From Candidatus Aminicenantota bacterium (GTDB lineage Bacteria > Acidobacteriota > Aminicenantia > Aminicenantales > JAFGAV01), in assembly GCA_016867615.1 (NCBI GenBank), contig VGJG01000139.1, forward strand, positions 1 to 5,557: a stretch of DNA of 5,557 bases, in the 5' to 3' direction. The position numbers were made by a program, and so were the translations under genes. The stretch's first letter is position 1. Every line of letters begins with the position of its first letter. The notes beneath the pieces are model-generated. The model was not told the DNA's origin and did not search any database. It saw only the letters and a program-made list of their open reading frames with translations. Below, piece after piece: positions 1 to 5,557 of the stretch.

Positions 1-1400
1 ACGATGTTCCTCTCAAACTTCTTCGTTTCCGGGTCGGTGTCCGTCAAGTCGACGACCTCGCCCATGATCTTCGCCCCGGATTTGTCCGTCACCAAACGGA
101 CCCGGGGCCGGAAGAACAGCCGGGAATCCGATTGGTTCTCGACGACGACGCCCATCTCGCCCGTGTCCAGGAGGACGAGCGAGCCCACGGGGAACAGGCC
201 CATCATGTTGATGAACACCTTCAGGATGACCGGGTCGAAACCGACGCCCGTGTCCGCGGCCATGATGCTCAGGGCCTGATCCCGCCGGAAGGCGTGGGGC
301 CGGTAGGGGCGGGAGGTCGTCAGGGCGTCGAAAACGTCGCAGACCTTCACGATCTTGCTGAAGAAAGAGATGCTGTTCTTTTGCTGGTAGTTCGGATAGC
401 CGGTCAAGTCGATGTTGACGTGATGCTCCATGGCGACGTTGATCGCTCCCACGGGCAGGGGGATCAGCCCGCTTTCCTTGAGCAGGAACAGCTTCTCCGC
501 GCCCCGGTAGACGTGGCTCTCCATGACCTTTCTTTCCTCGGCCTCCAGAGCCCCCGGCTTGTCCAGAATTTCCTTGGGCAGCTCCATTTTGCCGTAGTCG
601 TGGAAAAAAGAGCTGATCCCCAGCTCGGCCAGCTCGTTCTTGTCCAGACCCAGGCGCCTGCCGAGGGCGATCGACAGGATGCAGACGTTCATGGAGTGGT
701 TCAGAGTGTATTCGTCGAAATTCTTGACCGTCGTCAAGCCCAACAGGAAGGCCTCGTTCTCCGAGATGTGGTCGAAGATGGACTGCATCAGCCTCCGGGT
801 GAGCGACAGGGAAGGAAGCTTCCCCCCGGTGAATTTCTCGAACATGTCCTTGAGATGGGAGATGCCCATGAAGAAGACCTTGATGGCGTCCTCCTCGCGC
901 CCGCCGCCGACGTCGAAGGCGGAGGCGGGCTCCAGGACGACGTGGCCGTCCAGCCGAAGCCGCCTGAGCTCGGCGGCGAGTGTTTCGAAGGGCGATCCCT
1001 CGGGGAACCGACGGGCCATGAGGAGCAGGAAGAGCTGGAGGGCCTCGCGGCTCAGACTGGGCAGGAAAAAGAGAACCCCGATCCCTCGCTTTTTCATCGT
1101 CTGGACGACGAATTTGAACAGCTCGTAGGAATTGATCGTGAAGCGGACCTTGGTGCCGTTGAAGAACAGGGTGTTTTGCCGGAGGAGAAGTCCGGCCTCC
1201 TGCTGGCGCTGGAGGATGCCCCGGGTCAATTCGAAGAGGGCGTTGATCTGCCTTTCGGCGATGAGATTCTTGGGTTCGTAGATTTTAACGACCTTGAGGG
1301 CCCGGCCCAGGTTTTCGACGAACAGGAGAGCTTCCCTGTGCACCTGGACATCGGGCGTCGTGGGCGTCGGGGGGGAGACGTCGACGGTTTGTCTTTCCAA
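1..1400 (-). CDS. HD-GYP domain cyclic-di-GMP phosphodiesterase with a novel N-terminal domain, 3' end cut by window
   Basis: Predicted cytoplasmic phosphodiesterase that hydrolyses cyclic di-GMP. The frame is open for 466 codons from TTG at 1400 and runs off the window. Residues ~20-163 form an N-terminal domain I do not recognise, resembling the start of the upstream HEAT protein. Residues ~170-225 are a helical linker, and ~227-400 are the HD-GYP domain. Visible landmarks are H235 (Y-T-L-N-H), H267-D268 with K271 (HDYGK), H296, H326-H327, G334-Y335-P336 and D355 (CDVFDAL..RPYR); these match the family's metal ligands and GYP loop. Residues ~401-452 (PVGSLV..TGEMGVVVE) are the small C-terminal beta extension common in stand-alone HD-GYP proteins, so few residues are probably missing. 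The TTG start is chosen because AGGAG lies 8 bases upstream; a GTG at residue 20 would cut into the N-terminal domain. It is four bases downstream of the HEAT gene. No signal peptide or membrane segment is seen. Activity is inferred from intact motifs. Confidence 0.9.
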   Translation of the reverse strand, partial: MERQTVDVSPPTPTTPDVQVHREALLFVENLGRALKVVKIYEPKNLIAERQINALFELTRGILQRQQEAGLLLRQNTLFFNGTKVRFTINSYELFKFVVQTMKKRGIGVLFFLPSLSREALQLFLLLMARRFPEGSPFETLAAELRRLRLDGHVVLEPASAFDVGGGREEDAIKVFFMGISHLKDMFEKFTGGKLPSLSLTRRLMQSIFDHISENEAFLLGLTTVKNFDEYTLNHSMNVCILSIALGRRLGLDKNELAELGISSFFHDYGKMELPKEILDKPGALEAEERKVMESHVYRGAEKLFLLKESGLIPLPVGAINVAMEHHVNIDLTGYPNYQQKNSISFFSKIVKVCDVFDALTTSRPYRPHAFRRDQALSIMAADTGVGFDPVILKVFINMMGLFPVGSLVLLDTGEMGVVVENQSDSRLFFRPRVRLVTDKSGAKIMGEVVDLTDTDPETKKFERNI

Positions 1401-1404
1401 GAAG

Positions 1405-3177
1405 CTATCTCCTGTAGTCCTGCTTCAGGGCTTCCCGGCAGGCCCGCCGGACCTTCCTGTTGCTCACCCGTCTGCCGCGCTCGAGGATGCTCCTGGCCTC
1501 GGGGGTGTTAACGAGGCCCAGGATGCCGACCGCCGCCAGCCGGGTGGCCGTCTTTCTGGCGCGACGCCGGAGCCCCGATTTCCGCCTCAGCACGTCTTCG
1601 AGAAGCATATACGATTCGTTCGTCCGGCTCCTTCCCAGGTAGTCGAGGAAGGCCGTTTTTTCGGCGAAGCTTTTGTTGTGGAAATCCTTGTGACGGATGA
1701 TATCCCCGACCCTGTTCTGTACGACGGGGTCCTGAAAGAAACGGATGTTCTTGGCCGCGGCGATCCGGACTTCTCCCTCGTCGTCATCCAGGTAATCCGC
1801 CAGGGTGCGGCTGCGGAGCTCGTCGGAGGCCCCGCCCAGGGCGCGGACGGCCTCGAGGCGTATGGCGACCGGCCATCCCTCATGGAACGAGCTCAGGATC
1901 GGGACCGCTTTTTGGCCGGGCTGGATGCCGAGGATGTTGATGATCGTCCGGGTCAGCGAGGGGCGGCTCGGGGCCGCCAGCTTCAGCAGCGGGGCCGGGT
2001 CTTCGCGGGCCCGGCTCTGGAGGTATTCGGTCAGGGCGGCGTTGTAGGCGGGAGTTCTCAACTGGTCGTAGATTTCGCCCAGGATGAGCATGGTCTCCGG
2101 GCCCAGGAGCCGGATGTAGTTGAAGAAATCGGCGAAGTCCCGGGGGCGGTTCTGAATCACGCTGGATTTGACCAGGGAGAAGGATTCCGTGCTGCGGACG
2201 CGGTCCAGGAACTGCGTGATCAAGGACCCCGGCTCCGGATAGTCGAGGGACAGGCGCGCCGCGGCGGCGATGGTGTTGTTCAACAGCTGGGCCGCGCAGT
2301 CGAAACGGCCTTTGCGGATGAGATCCTGATGGATGCGGTCCATGACGCCCAACGCCTCGGAAAATTGCTTCGGCCGTCCTTCGAGATAAAGGATCTCGCT
2401 GATGAGGAACACCGTCTCCATCTCGGGGCACAACTTGCGGTTGAGCTGGAGCATCTGCTTCAGGATGAGGTCCTCCTCGTGGCTCAGTCGGGCGCCGCCG
2501 TCGCCCGCGGCCAGGCTGGTCTCGAGGTCCAGGGATTGATCGGACTCGGGGGTGAAGGCCGAGCCGTCCTGGATGGCGTGCCTGAGGCTGGACTGGTCCT
2601 CCGAGGTCAGGTCCACGGATCCGGTCTTGAGGGCGGCGGTGTCCACGTCCGGCGTTTGCGTGTCGAGGTTGAGGGCGATCTTGGCTTCCAGAAAGCTGTC
2701 GGGAGCGAAGCAGCGGATGTGGGGATAATCCTTCTCCCAGAGCAGATGGACGAGGTCCAAGTCCTCCAGGCGCGCCTCGAAGGCGTCTTTGAGGAGAAGG
2801 ATGAAATCCAGAAGCTCCTCCTTCCTCAGGCCCTTGTCGAACAGGATTTTCCTCGTCCCGTCCTTGTACAACAGGAACGGCAGGCTCTTGAGGGCTTTTT
2901 CTTCACGAAAAACAGCCTTGTTCTCATAGTAAAAGGTGTATTCCCTGACACCTATTTCGAGCCTGAAATTCGTATCCAGAAAGCGGTTGAGCTGGTTCCA
3001 CAGGCCTTCGAACAGGCGCTGCGAAGTGGAATGGTTGAGGGAGAAGATCTTGATGGAGGAGACGCATCTGGCCAGAAGGCTCAGGATTTCATGGACTTTT
3101 TCCAGGCCCCGGCCTCCCTCCGGTGAAGAAGGGGTTTTTTCAGTCTTTTCGCTTCTCGTCGTCCGCATTATTGCCAC
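1405..3177 (-). CDS. HEAT-repeat protein with the same N-terminal domain as its HD-GYP neighbour
   Basis: Complete 590-residue protein from GTG at 3177; an ATG at 3168 (587 residues) is equally plausible, and neither has a strong ribosome binding site. Residues ~26-163 form an N-terminal alpha/beta domain (K43-I-F, F82-Y-Y, I111-L-F, L127-L-L, S161-F) that aligns by eye with the start of the adjacent HD-GYP protein. Residues ~170-232 are polar, acidic and rich in D, S, T and Q, so probably a disordered linker. Residues ~233-405 are helical. Residues ~409-590 show paired-helix HEAT/ARM-like units, for example the A-I-R-L-E-A-V-R-A-L-G unit near 438-448 and V-R-I-A-A-A-K-N near 470-477, ending in a very basic tail (RRRARK, RRVSNRKVRR). 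HEAT solenoids usually act as protein-binding scaffolds. No signal peptide, membrane helix or enzymatic motif is seen. The tight pairing suggests a partner, sensor or scaffold for the phosphodiesterase; the specific function is unknown. Confidence 0.85.
   Translation of the reverse strand: MAIMRTTRSEKTEKTPSSPEGGRGLEKVHEILSLLARCVSSIKIFSLNHSTSQRLFEGLWNQLNRFLDTNFRLEIGVREYTFYYENKAVFREEKALKSLPFLLYKDGTRKILFDKGLRKEELLDFILLLKDAFEARLEDLDLVHLLWEKDYPHIRCFAPDSFLEAKIALNLDTQTPDVDTAALKTGSVDLTSEDQSSLRHAIQDGSAFTPESDQSLDLETSLAAGDGGARLSHEEDLILKQMLQLNRKLCPEMETVFLISEILYLEGRPKQFSEALGVMDRIHQDLIRKGRFDCAAQLLNNTIAAAARLSLDYPEPGSLITQFLDRVRSTESFSLVKSSVIQNRPRDFADFFNYIRLLGPETMLILGEIYDQLRTPAYNAALTEYLQSRAREDPAPLLKLAAPSRPSLTRTIINILGIQPGQKAVPILSSFHEGWPVAIRLEAVRALGGASDELRSRTLADYLDDDEGEVRIAAAKNIRFFQDPVVQNRVGDIIRHKDFHNKSFAEKTAFLDYLGRSRTNESYMLLEDVLRRKSGLRRRARKTATRLAAVGILGLVNTPEARSILERGRRVSNRKVRRACREALKQDYRR
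1409..1413 (-). promoter_or_regulatory. Ribosome binding site that fixes the TTG start of the HD-GYP gene
   Basis: AGGAG, read on the minus strand, lies 8 bases before the TTG at 1400 and inside the last codons of the upstream HEAT-repeat gene. No ATG occurs in frame near here, so this site decides the start. Its position suggests translational coupling of the two genes. Confidence 0.7.
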
Positions 3178-3212
3178 CCGGGCATACGACCGGAAAAAAC
3201 CCGCCCTTTGAC

Positions 3213-3241
3213 AGGATACGGCCTCGTCCCCCCGATGTCAA
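3213..3241 (-). promoter_or_regulatory. Sigma70-type promoter for the HEAT/HD-GYP gene pair
   Basis: On the minus strand a perfect TTGACA (3241-3236) is followed after 17 bases by TATCCT (3218-3213), a 4 of 6 match to TATAAT. Transcription would start near 3206, leaving a leader of about 30-40 bases. It sits in the 103-base gap between the aldolase stop and the HEAT gene, as expected if the two signalling genes form their own transcription unit. The assignment is by consensus only. Confidence 0.65.
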
Positions 3242-3280
3242 GCTTAAGGGGATTCGCCAATCGGGACGACTGAAAGCGGC

Positions 3281-4237
3281 CTAAAAAGAGCGCATAAGCT
3301 CGCGGATTTCACGGCTGATTTTAAGGGCGTCCTCGTATTTTCGCTGCCAGACGTTCCGGCCGAAGATCAGGCCGTCTGCCCCGGCTTCCAGGCAGAGGCG
3401 GCATTTTTCCATGAGTTCCGCGTCGCCGAGTTTGCTGCCGCCCGAGACCAGGACACCCGTCCTGCCGGCCGACCGGACGGCCCTCCTCAGGGCCTGCTCC
3501 TGGGTCATCTTTCCGAGCCGACCGTATTCCTTGAAGGGTGACTTGGGGTCCCAGGATTCGGGCTTGGGCGGCTCGGGGAGGTTGATCTTACATAAGGCGG
3601 CCCCCAGCTCGTTGGCCAGGCGGGCGGCGTAATCCACCATGGCCAGCGAGTCCCTTCCGCCGCCGCGCGTCTCAACCAGGGGGCCGCGGGGATAGGCCCA
3701 CATGATGACCGGCAGGCCGTACCGTTTGGCCTCTTGCCGGACACGGGCGAACTGGGCGATGTCCTCGGTTTCGGCCGGGGAGCCGACGTAGAGCGTGTAG
3801 CCGACGGCATCGGCTCCCAGGCGGAGGGCGTCCTCGACCGAGGCGGTCAAGGGGGAGAAGGGCCTGTCTTCGGGCAGGATCGAAGTTTTGCCGTTGAGCT
3901 TAAGAACAAGGGGCACCCGTCCCGCCCACTTTTTCATGTGCTTGTCGGCCAGGCCGACATGGCAGGCGATGCCCGAAAAACCCGCTTCCTCCGCCAGTCT
4001 GAGCTCGAACTCGAGGTCGGCCGCCTCGGGGTTGTCGAAGAAATCCCTGGGTCCGTGCTCCAGGCCCTGGTCGATGGGCAGGAGCATGATCTTGCCGTTC
4101 CCCGGGCCGTGGGCGTACATCAGCCGGTAAAGACGGCTCTTCTCGCCCGGGCCGAGGCTGTCGAGGTCGATGTGGAACCTTTCGTGCGTACGGTTGTTCA
4201 CGGATCCGTCTTCCTTTGAATGCGGGCGGCTGTTCAT
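3281..4237 (-). CDS. fbaB: Class I fructose-bisphosphate aldolase (DhnA/FbaB family)
   Basis: Predicted Schiff-base aldolase interconverting fructose 1,6-bisphosphate with dihydroxyacetone phosphate and glyceraldehyde 3-phosphate in glycolysis/gluconeogenesis; cytoplasmic TIM barrel. The 318-residue frame shows the family landmarks in order: LPIDQGLEHGP (54-63, catalytic Asp56), KLNGKTS (113-119), GYTLYVGS (146-153, with the conserved Tyr region), MWAYPRGP (179-186), CKINLPEP (216-223, K217 the likely Schiff-base lysine), VSGGSK (264-269, phosphate binding) and FGRNVWQ (292-298, second phosphate site). E. coli FbaB has matching segments, including PVDQGVEH. The start is uncertain. ATG 4237 overlaps the small ORF's stop as ATGA, while GTG 4201 has AAAGGAAG just upstream and would give 306 residues, trimming a polar tail outside the fold. 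Related DhnA enzymes (LsrF, archaeal ADH synthase) share the fold, but the P-I-D-Q-G-x-E-H motif and general glycolytic landmarks favour aldolase. Transcription probably begins upstream of the small ORF. Confidence 0.9.
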   Translation of the reverse strand: MNSRPHSKEDGSVNNRTHERFHIDLDSLGPGEKSRLYRLMYAHGPGNGKIMLLPIDQGLEHGPRDFFDNPEAADLEFELRLAEEAGFSGIACHVGLADKHMKKWAGRVPLVLKLNGKTSILPEDRPFSPLTASVEDALRLGADAVGYTLYVGSPAETEDIAQFARVRQEAKRYGLPVIMWAYPRGPLVETRGGGRDSLAMVDYAARLANELGAALCKINLPEPPKPESWDPKSPFKEYGRLGKMTQEQALRRAVRSAGRTGVLVSGGSKLGDAELMEKCRLCLEAGADGLIFGRNVWQRKYEDALKISREIRELMRSF

Positions 4238-4356
4238 TGCCCACCCGTTGCGCCGCGGCCGTCTTCGAAAGTCCGGGTGATCTCAAAGACCGCGGGATTG
4301 GCCGGGTCGGGGCAGGCATGGGTCGCAACGTCGGGATTTTGGACCTTTTTATTCAT
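4234..4356 (-). CDS. Small 40-residue protein or leader peptide upstream of the aldolase, unknown function
   Basis: The frame runs from ATG 4356 to TGA 4234 and encodes 40 residues beginning MNKKVQNPDV, with ATHACPDPANPAVFEI in the middle and a glycine-rich polar end. AAGGAG sits 6 bases upstream of the ATG, the strongest ribosome binding site in the window. The first codons are AT-rich (AAT AAA AAG), as is common for well-translated genes, and the third positions then become GC-rich like the neighbours. Its stop overlaps the aldolase ATG as ATGA. An in-frame ATG at 4422 would add 22 residues but has no comparable binding site. It has one Cys and one His, no hydrophobic segment and no domain I recognise. 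It could be a real small protein, or a leader whose translation opens the aldolase start. Coding status is likely but unproven. Confidence 0.55.
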   Translation of the reverse strand: MNKKVQNPDVATHACPDPANPAVFEITRTFEDGRGATGGQ

Positions 4357-4456
4357 GGCTGTCTCCTTGACCGGCACGGTTATGGCCGCGGCCGGCTCTC
4401 GCCCAGGGCTGGAGGCCGACATCCCCGCGCCCGGATTGCCCCCGCACCAGGCGCTC
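4357..4456 (-). other. GC-rich untranslated leader before the small ORF
   Basis: This stretch, between the candidate promoter and the small ORF, is GC-rich and contains the perfect 10-base palindrome GGCCGCGGCC (4384-4393) flanked by further GCC/GGC runs. It could fold near the ribosome binding site at 4363-4368. I see no recognisable riboswitch class and no hairpin followed by a U-tract, so a role in control is only possible. Confidence 0.3.
4363..4368 (-). promoter_or_regulatory. Strong ribosome binding site of the small ORF
   Basis: AAGGAG read on the minus strand, 6 bases before ATG 4356. It is the main reason to believe the small ORF is translated and to choose 4356 over the in-frame ATG at 4422. 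Confidence 0.65.
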
Positions 4457-4462
4457 AGGGAT

Positions 4463-4492
4463 ATCTTATCCTCTCTTGCGCCGTCCGTTCAA
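4463..4492 (-). promoter_or_regulatory. Candidate promoter for the small ORF and aldolase
   Basis: On the minus strand TTGAAC (4492-4487) and TAAGAT (4468-4463) are separated by 18 bases, each a 4 of 6 match to sigma70 consensus. It lies in the 168-base gap after the aminopeptidase gene, the only AT-enriched patch there. The implied start near 4456 would give a leader of about 100 bases. The match is weaker than the promoter near 3230. Confidence 0.4.
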
Positions 4493-4524
4493 CCCCAGCT
4501 TGACGCCGCGCAGTGTTTTTTCGG

Positions 4525-5557
4525 TCACAGAGGCCGGGCGGCCTTCTTCAACCAGGCCGACTCGGAGGGACCGAGGAGAGGAGTCAGGGCTTTTCGCACC
4601 CCGTCATGGTAGGCGTTGAGCCAGGCAACCTCCTGCTCCGTTAGGAGCCTGCGGTCGAGCGCGGTTGTGTCGATCGGACACAGGCTCAAGGTTTCGAAGG
4701 TGAGGAACGTCTGACGGCTCGACGACCGCTTCTTGTCCACGACCACCAGGGCCAGATTTTCGAGCCTCACTCCGAAACGCCCTTCCCTGTAGAACCCGGG
4801 CTCGATCGAAGTCAGCATTCCCGGCTCGAGAGCCGCGCCCCGGCAGCGGGAGGGGGAGATCGCCTGCGGCCCTTCATGGACGCTGAGAAAGGCGCCCACG
4901 CCGTGGCCCGTGCCGTGACCGTAGTTCCAGCCCCGTTCCCAGAGGGCGGCCCGGGCGAAAGCGTCAATCTGCCGGCCCGCCGTCCCGCAGGGAAAGGAGG
5001 TTGTGGTCAGGGCGATGAGACCCTTGAGGACGCGGGTGAAGGCTTCTTGTTCCTCATCGGTCGGCCGGCCGAGGCAGACCGTCCGGGTGATGTCGGTCGT
5101 GGCGTTGCGGTACTGTCCCCCCGAGTCGATGAGATAGAGGCCCCGCCGCCCGATGGGGACGTCGCTTTTTTCATCGGCCGCATAGTGGACGACGGCCGCG
5201 TGCGGCCCGAAAGCGGAGATCGTCCGGAAGCTCGGGCCGCGGAAGAGGCGGCTCCGCCCCCTGAATTCCAGTAGCTTCCGCTCGGCGGCGAGCTCGGTGA
5301 CCGTCCCGCTTGTCGCGGCCCGGTCGAGCCAGTGAAGAAATCCGACCAGGGCCGCGCCGTCGGCCGGATGCGCATCCCGGGCCCCGCGGATCTCCGCGGA
5401 GTTCTTGACCGCTTTGAACAGGCCCACGGGGCTCGGGGCGAAATGCCATTGCGTCCTTTTTCCCAGGGCGGCCGTCACCCATCGGCTGGTCGCGTCTTCG
5501 TCCGCCCAGGCGCGCAGCCCCCGCCGCGCGAGGCCGAGGAGCTCTCCGCCGAAGGAG
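4525..5557 (-). CDS. pepP: Xaa-Pro aminopeptidase (aminopeptidase P, M24B, XPNPEP1-like), 5' end outside the window
   Basis: C-terminal 343 residues of a cytoplasmic metallopeptidase that removes the N-terminal residue from peptides with proline in second position. The frame is open to the window edge. A GTG at 5478 is not the start, because conserved-looking sequence continues upstream. The pita-bread catalytic domain is intact: DSGGQY (Asp codon at 5127), TTDITRT (Asp at 5094), GTGHGVG (His at 4905), SIEPGFY (Glu at 4803) and VRLENL (Glu at 4761) supply the five dinuclear metal ligands. Histidines in GPHAAVVHY and SVHEGPQ match the family's substrate and proton-shuttle positions. A C-terminal extension after the last ligand (LCPIDTTALDRRLLTEQEVAWLN, split here as LCPID..DRRLLT..EVAWLN) is typical of the long, eukaryote-like XPNPEP1 type of about 600 residues, so roughly 250 residues should lie beyond the edge. 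It ends with TGA at 4525. No clear terminator follows, so read-through into the aldolase unit is possible. Confidence 0.93.
   Translation of the reverse strand, partial: SFGGELLGLARRGLRAWADEDATSRWVTAALGKRTQWHFAPSPVGLFKAVKNSAEIRGARDAHPADGAALVGFLHWLDRAATSGTVTELAAERKLLEFRGRSRLFRGPSFRTISAFGPHAAVVHYAADEKSDVPIGRRGLYLIDSGGQYRNATTDITRTVCLGRPTDEEQEAFTRVLKGLIALTTTSFPCGTAGRQIDAFARAALWERGWNYGHGTGHGVGAFLSVHEGPQAISPSRCRGAALEPGMLTSIEPGFYREGRFGVRLENLALVVVDKKRSSSRQTFLTFETLSLCPIDTTALDRRLLTEQEVAWLNAYHDGVRKALTPLLGPSESAWLKKAARPL

Noticed and set aside
132..1511. Plus-strand open frame of 459 codons opposite the HD-GYP gene
   Set aside because: The minus strand here encodes an unmistakable HD-GYP domain. The plus-strand product is low-complexity (repeated E, G, V, L, D) with no domain and is a GC-driven antisense shadow.
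1294..3126. Plus-strand open frame of 610 codons opposite the HEAT gene
   Set aside because: It is longer than the HEAT gene itself, but its product has no recognisable motif and no ribosome binding site, and it overlaps two coherent minus-strand genes. Long antisense frames are common at this GC content.
3242..3280. Possible terminator after the aldolase stop
   Set aside because: The only inverted repeat (GATT-GGCG-AATC) has a 4-base stem and no following T-tract, so it is too weak to call.
3734..4219. Plus-strand frame opposite the aldolase
   Set aside because: It is fully antisense to a gene with clear aldolase catalytic motifs and its product resembles no family.
4234..4422. Longer 62-residue version of the small ORF starting at ATG 4422
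   Set aside because: There is no ribosome binding site at 4422, whereas the internal ATG 4356 has AAGGAG at ideal spacing.
4500..4550. GGCCG/CGGCC hairpin at the end of the aminopeptidase gene followed by a run of A
   Set aside because: The hairpin is short and lies in coding sequence, and on the transcribed strand it is followed by A rather than U, so it does not fit an intrinsic terminator.
4525..5478. Aminopeptidase as a complete 317-residue protein starting at GTG 5478
   Set aside because: The frame stays open to the window edge with protein-like sequence, and the family type is about 600 residues, so the gene is truncated by the window rather than starting here.

Overview
The window is a GC-rich stretch of bacterial chromosome in which every supported gene lies on the minus strand. 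In transcription order (right to left) these are: a 5'-truncated Xaa-Pro aminopeptidase (M24B); a 168-base gap with a candidate promoter and a GC-rich leader; a 40-codon small ORF of unknown function; a class I (DhnA/FbaB-type) fructose-bisphosphate aldolase; a 103-base gap with a very good sigma70-type promoter; a HEAT-repeat protein; and a 3'-truncated HD-GYP cyclic-di-GMP phosphodiesterase. No tRNA, rRNA, mobile element, CRISPR array or long repeat was seen.

The most interesting part is the left half. The HEAT-repeat protein and the HD-GYP protein form a tight two-gene unit with 4 bases between stop and start. The HD-GYP gene starts at a TTG (position 1400) whose AGGAG ribosome binding site lies inside the end of the HEAT gene. 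By eye, the first ~160 residues of the two proteins align nearly colinearly: an N-terminal helix, a K-I-aromatic motif, an F/Y-rich beta strand, a second L-x-F-rich motif and a closing SxF motif. I infer that both proteins carry copies of the same uncharacterised N-terminal domain, joined in one case to a c-di-GMP phosphodiesterase and in the other to a helical/HEAT scaffold. This suggests a paired signalling module, possibly interacting through these domains.

The right half looks like housekeeping metabolism: peptide turnover (aminopeptidase P) and glycolysis/gluconeogenesis (aldolase). The small ORF just upstream of the aldolase has an excellent ribosome binding site (AAGGAG, 6-base spacing) and its TGA overlaps the aldolase ATG as ATGA, so it may couple or regulate aldolase translation.

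Organism: high GC, all genes on one strand, alternative GTG/TTG starts, a DhnA-type class I aldolase and an XPNPEP1-like aminopeptidase suggest a free-living, deep-branching Gram-negative bacterium. An Acidobacteriota/Aminicenantes-like or Desulfobacterota-like source is a guess with low confidence. Long open frames on the plus strand are GC-driven antisense shadows of these genes.
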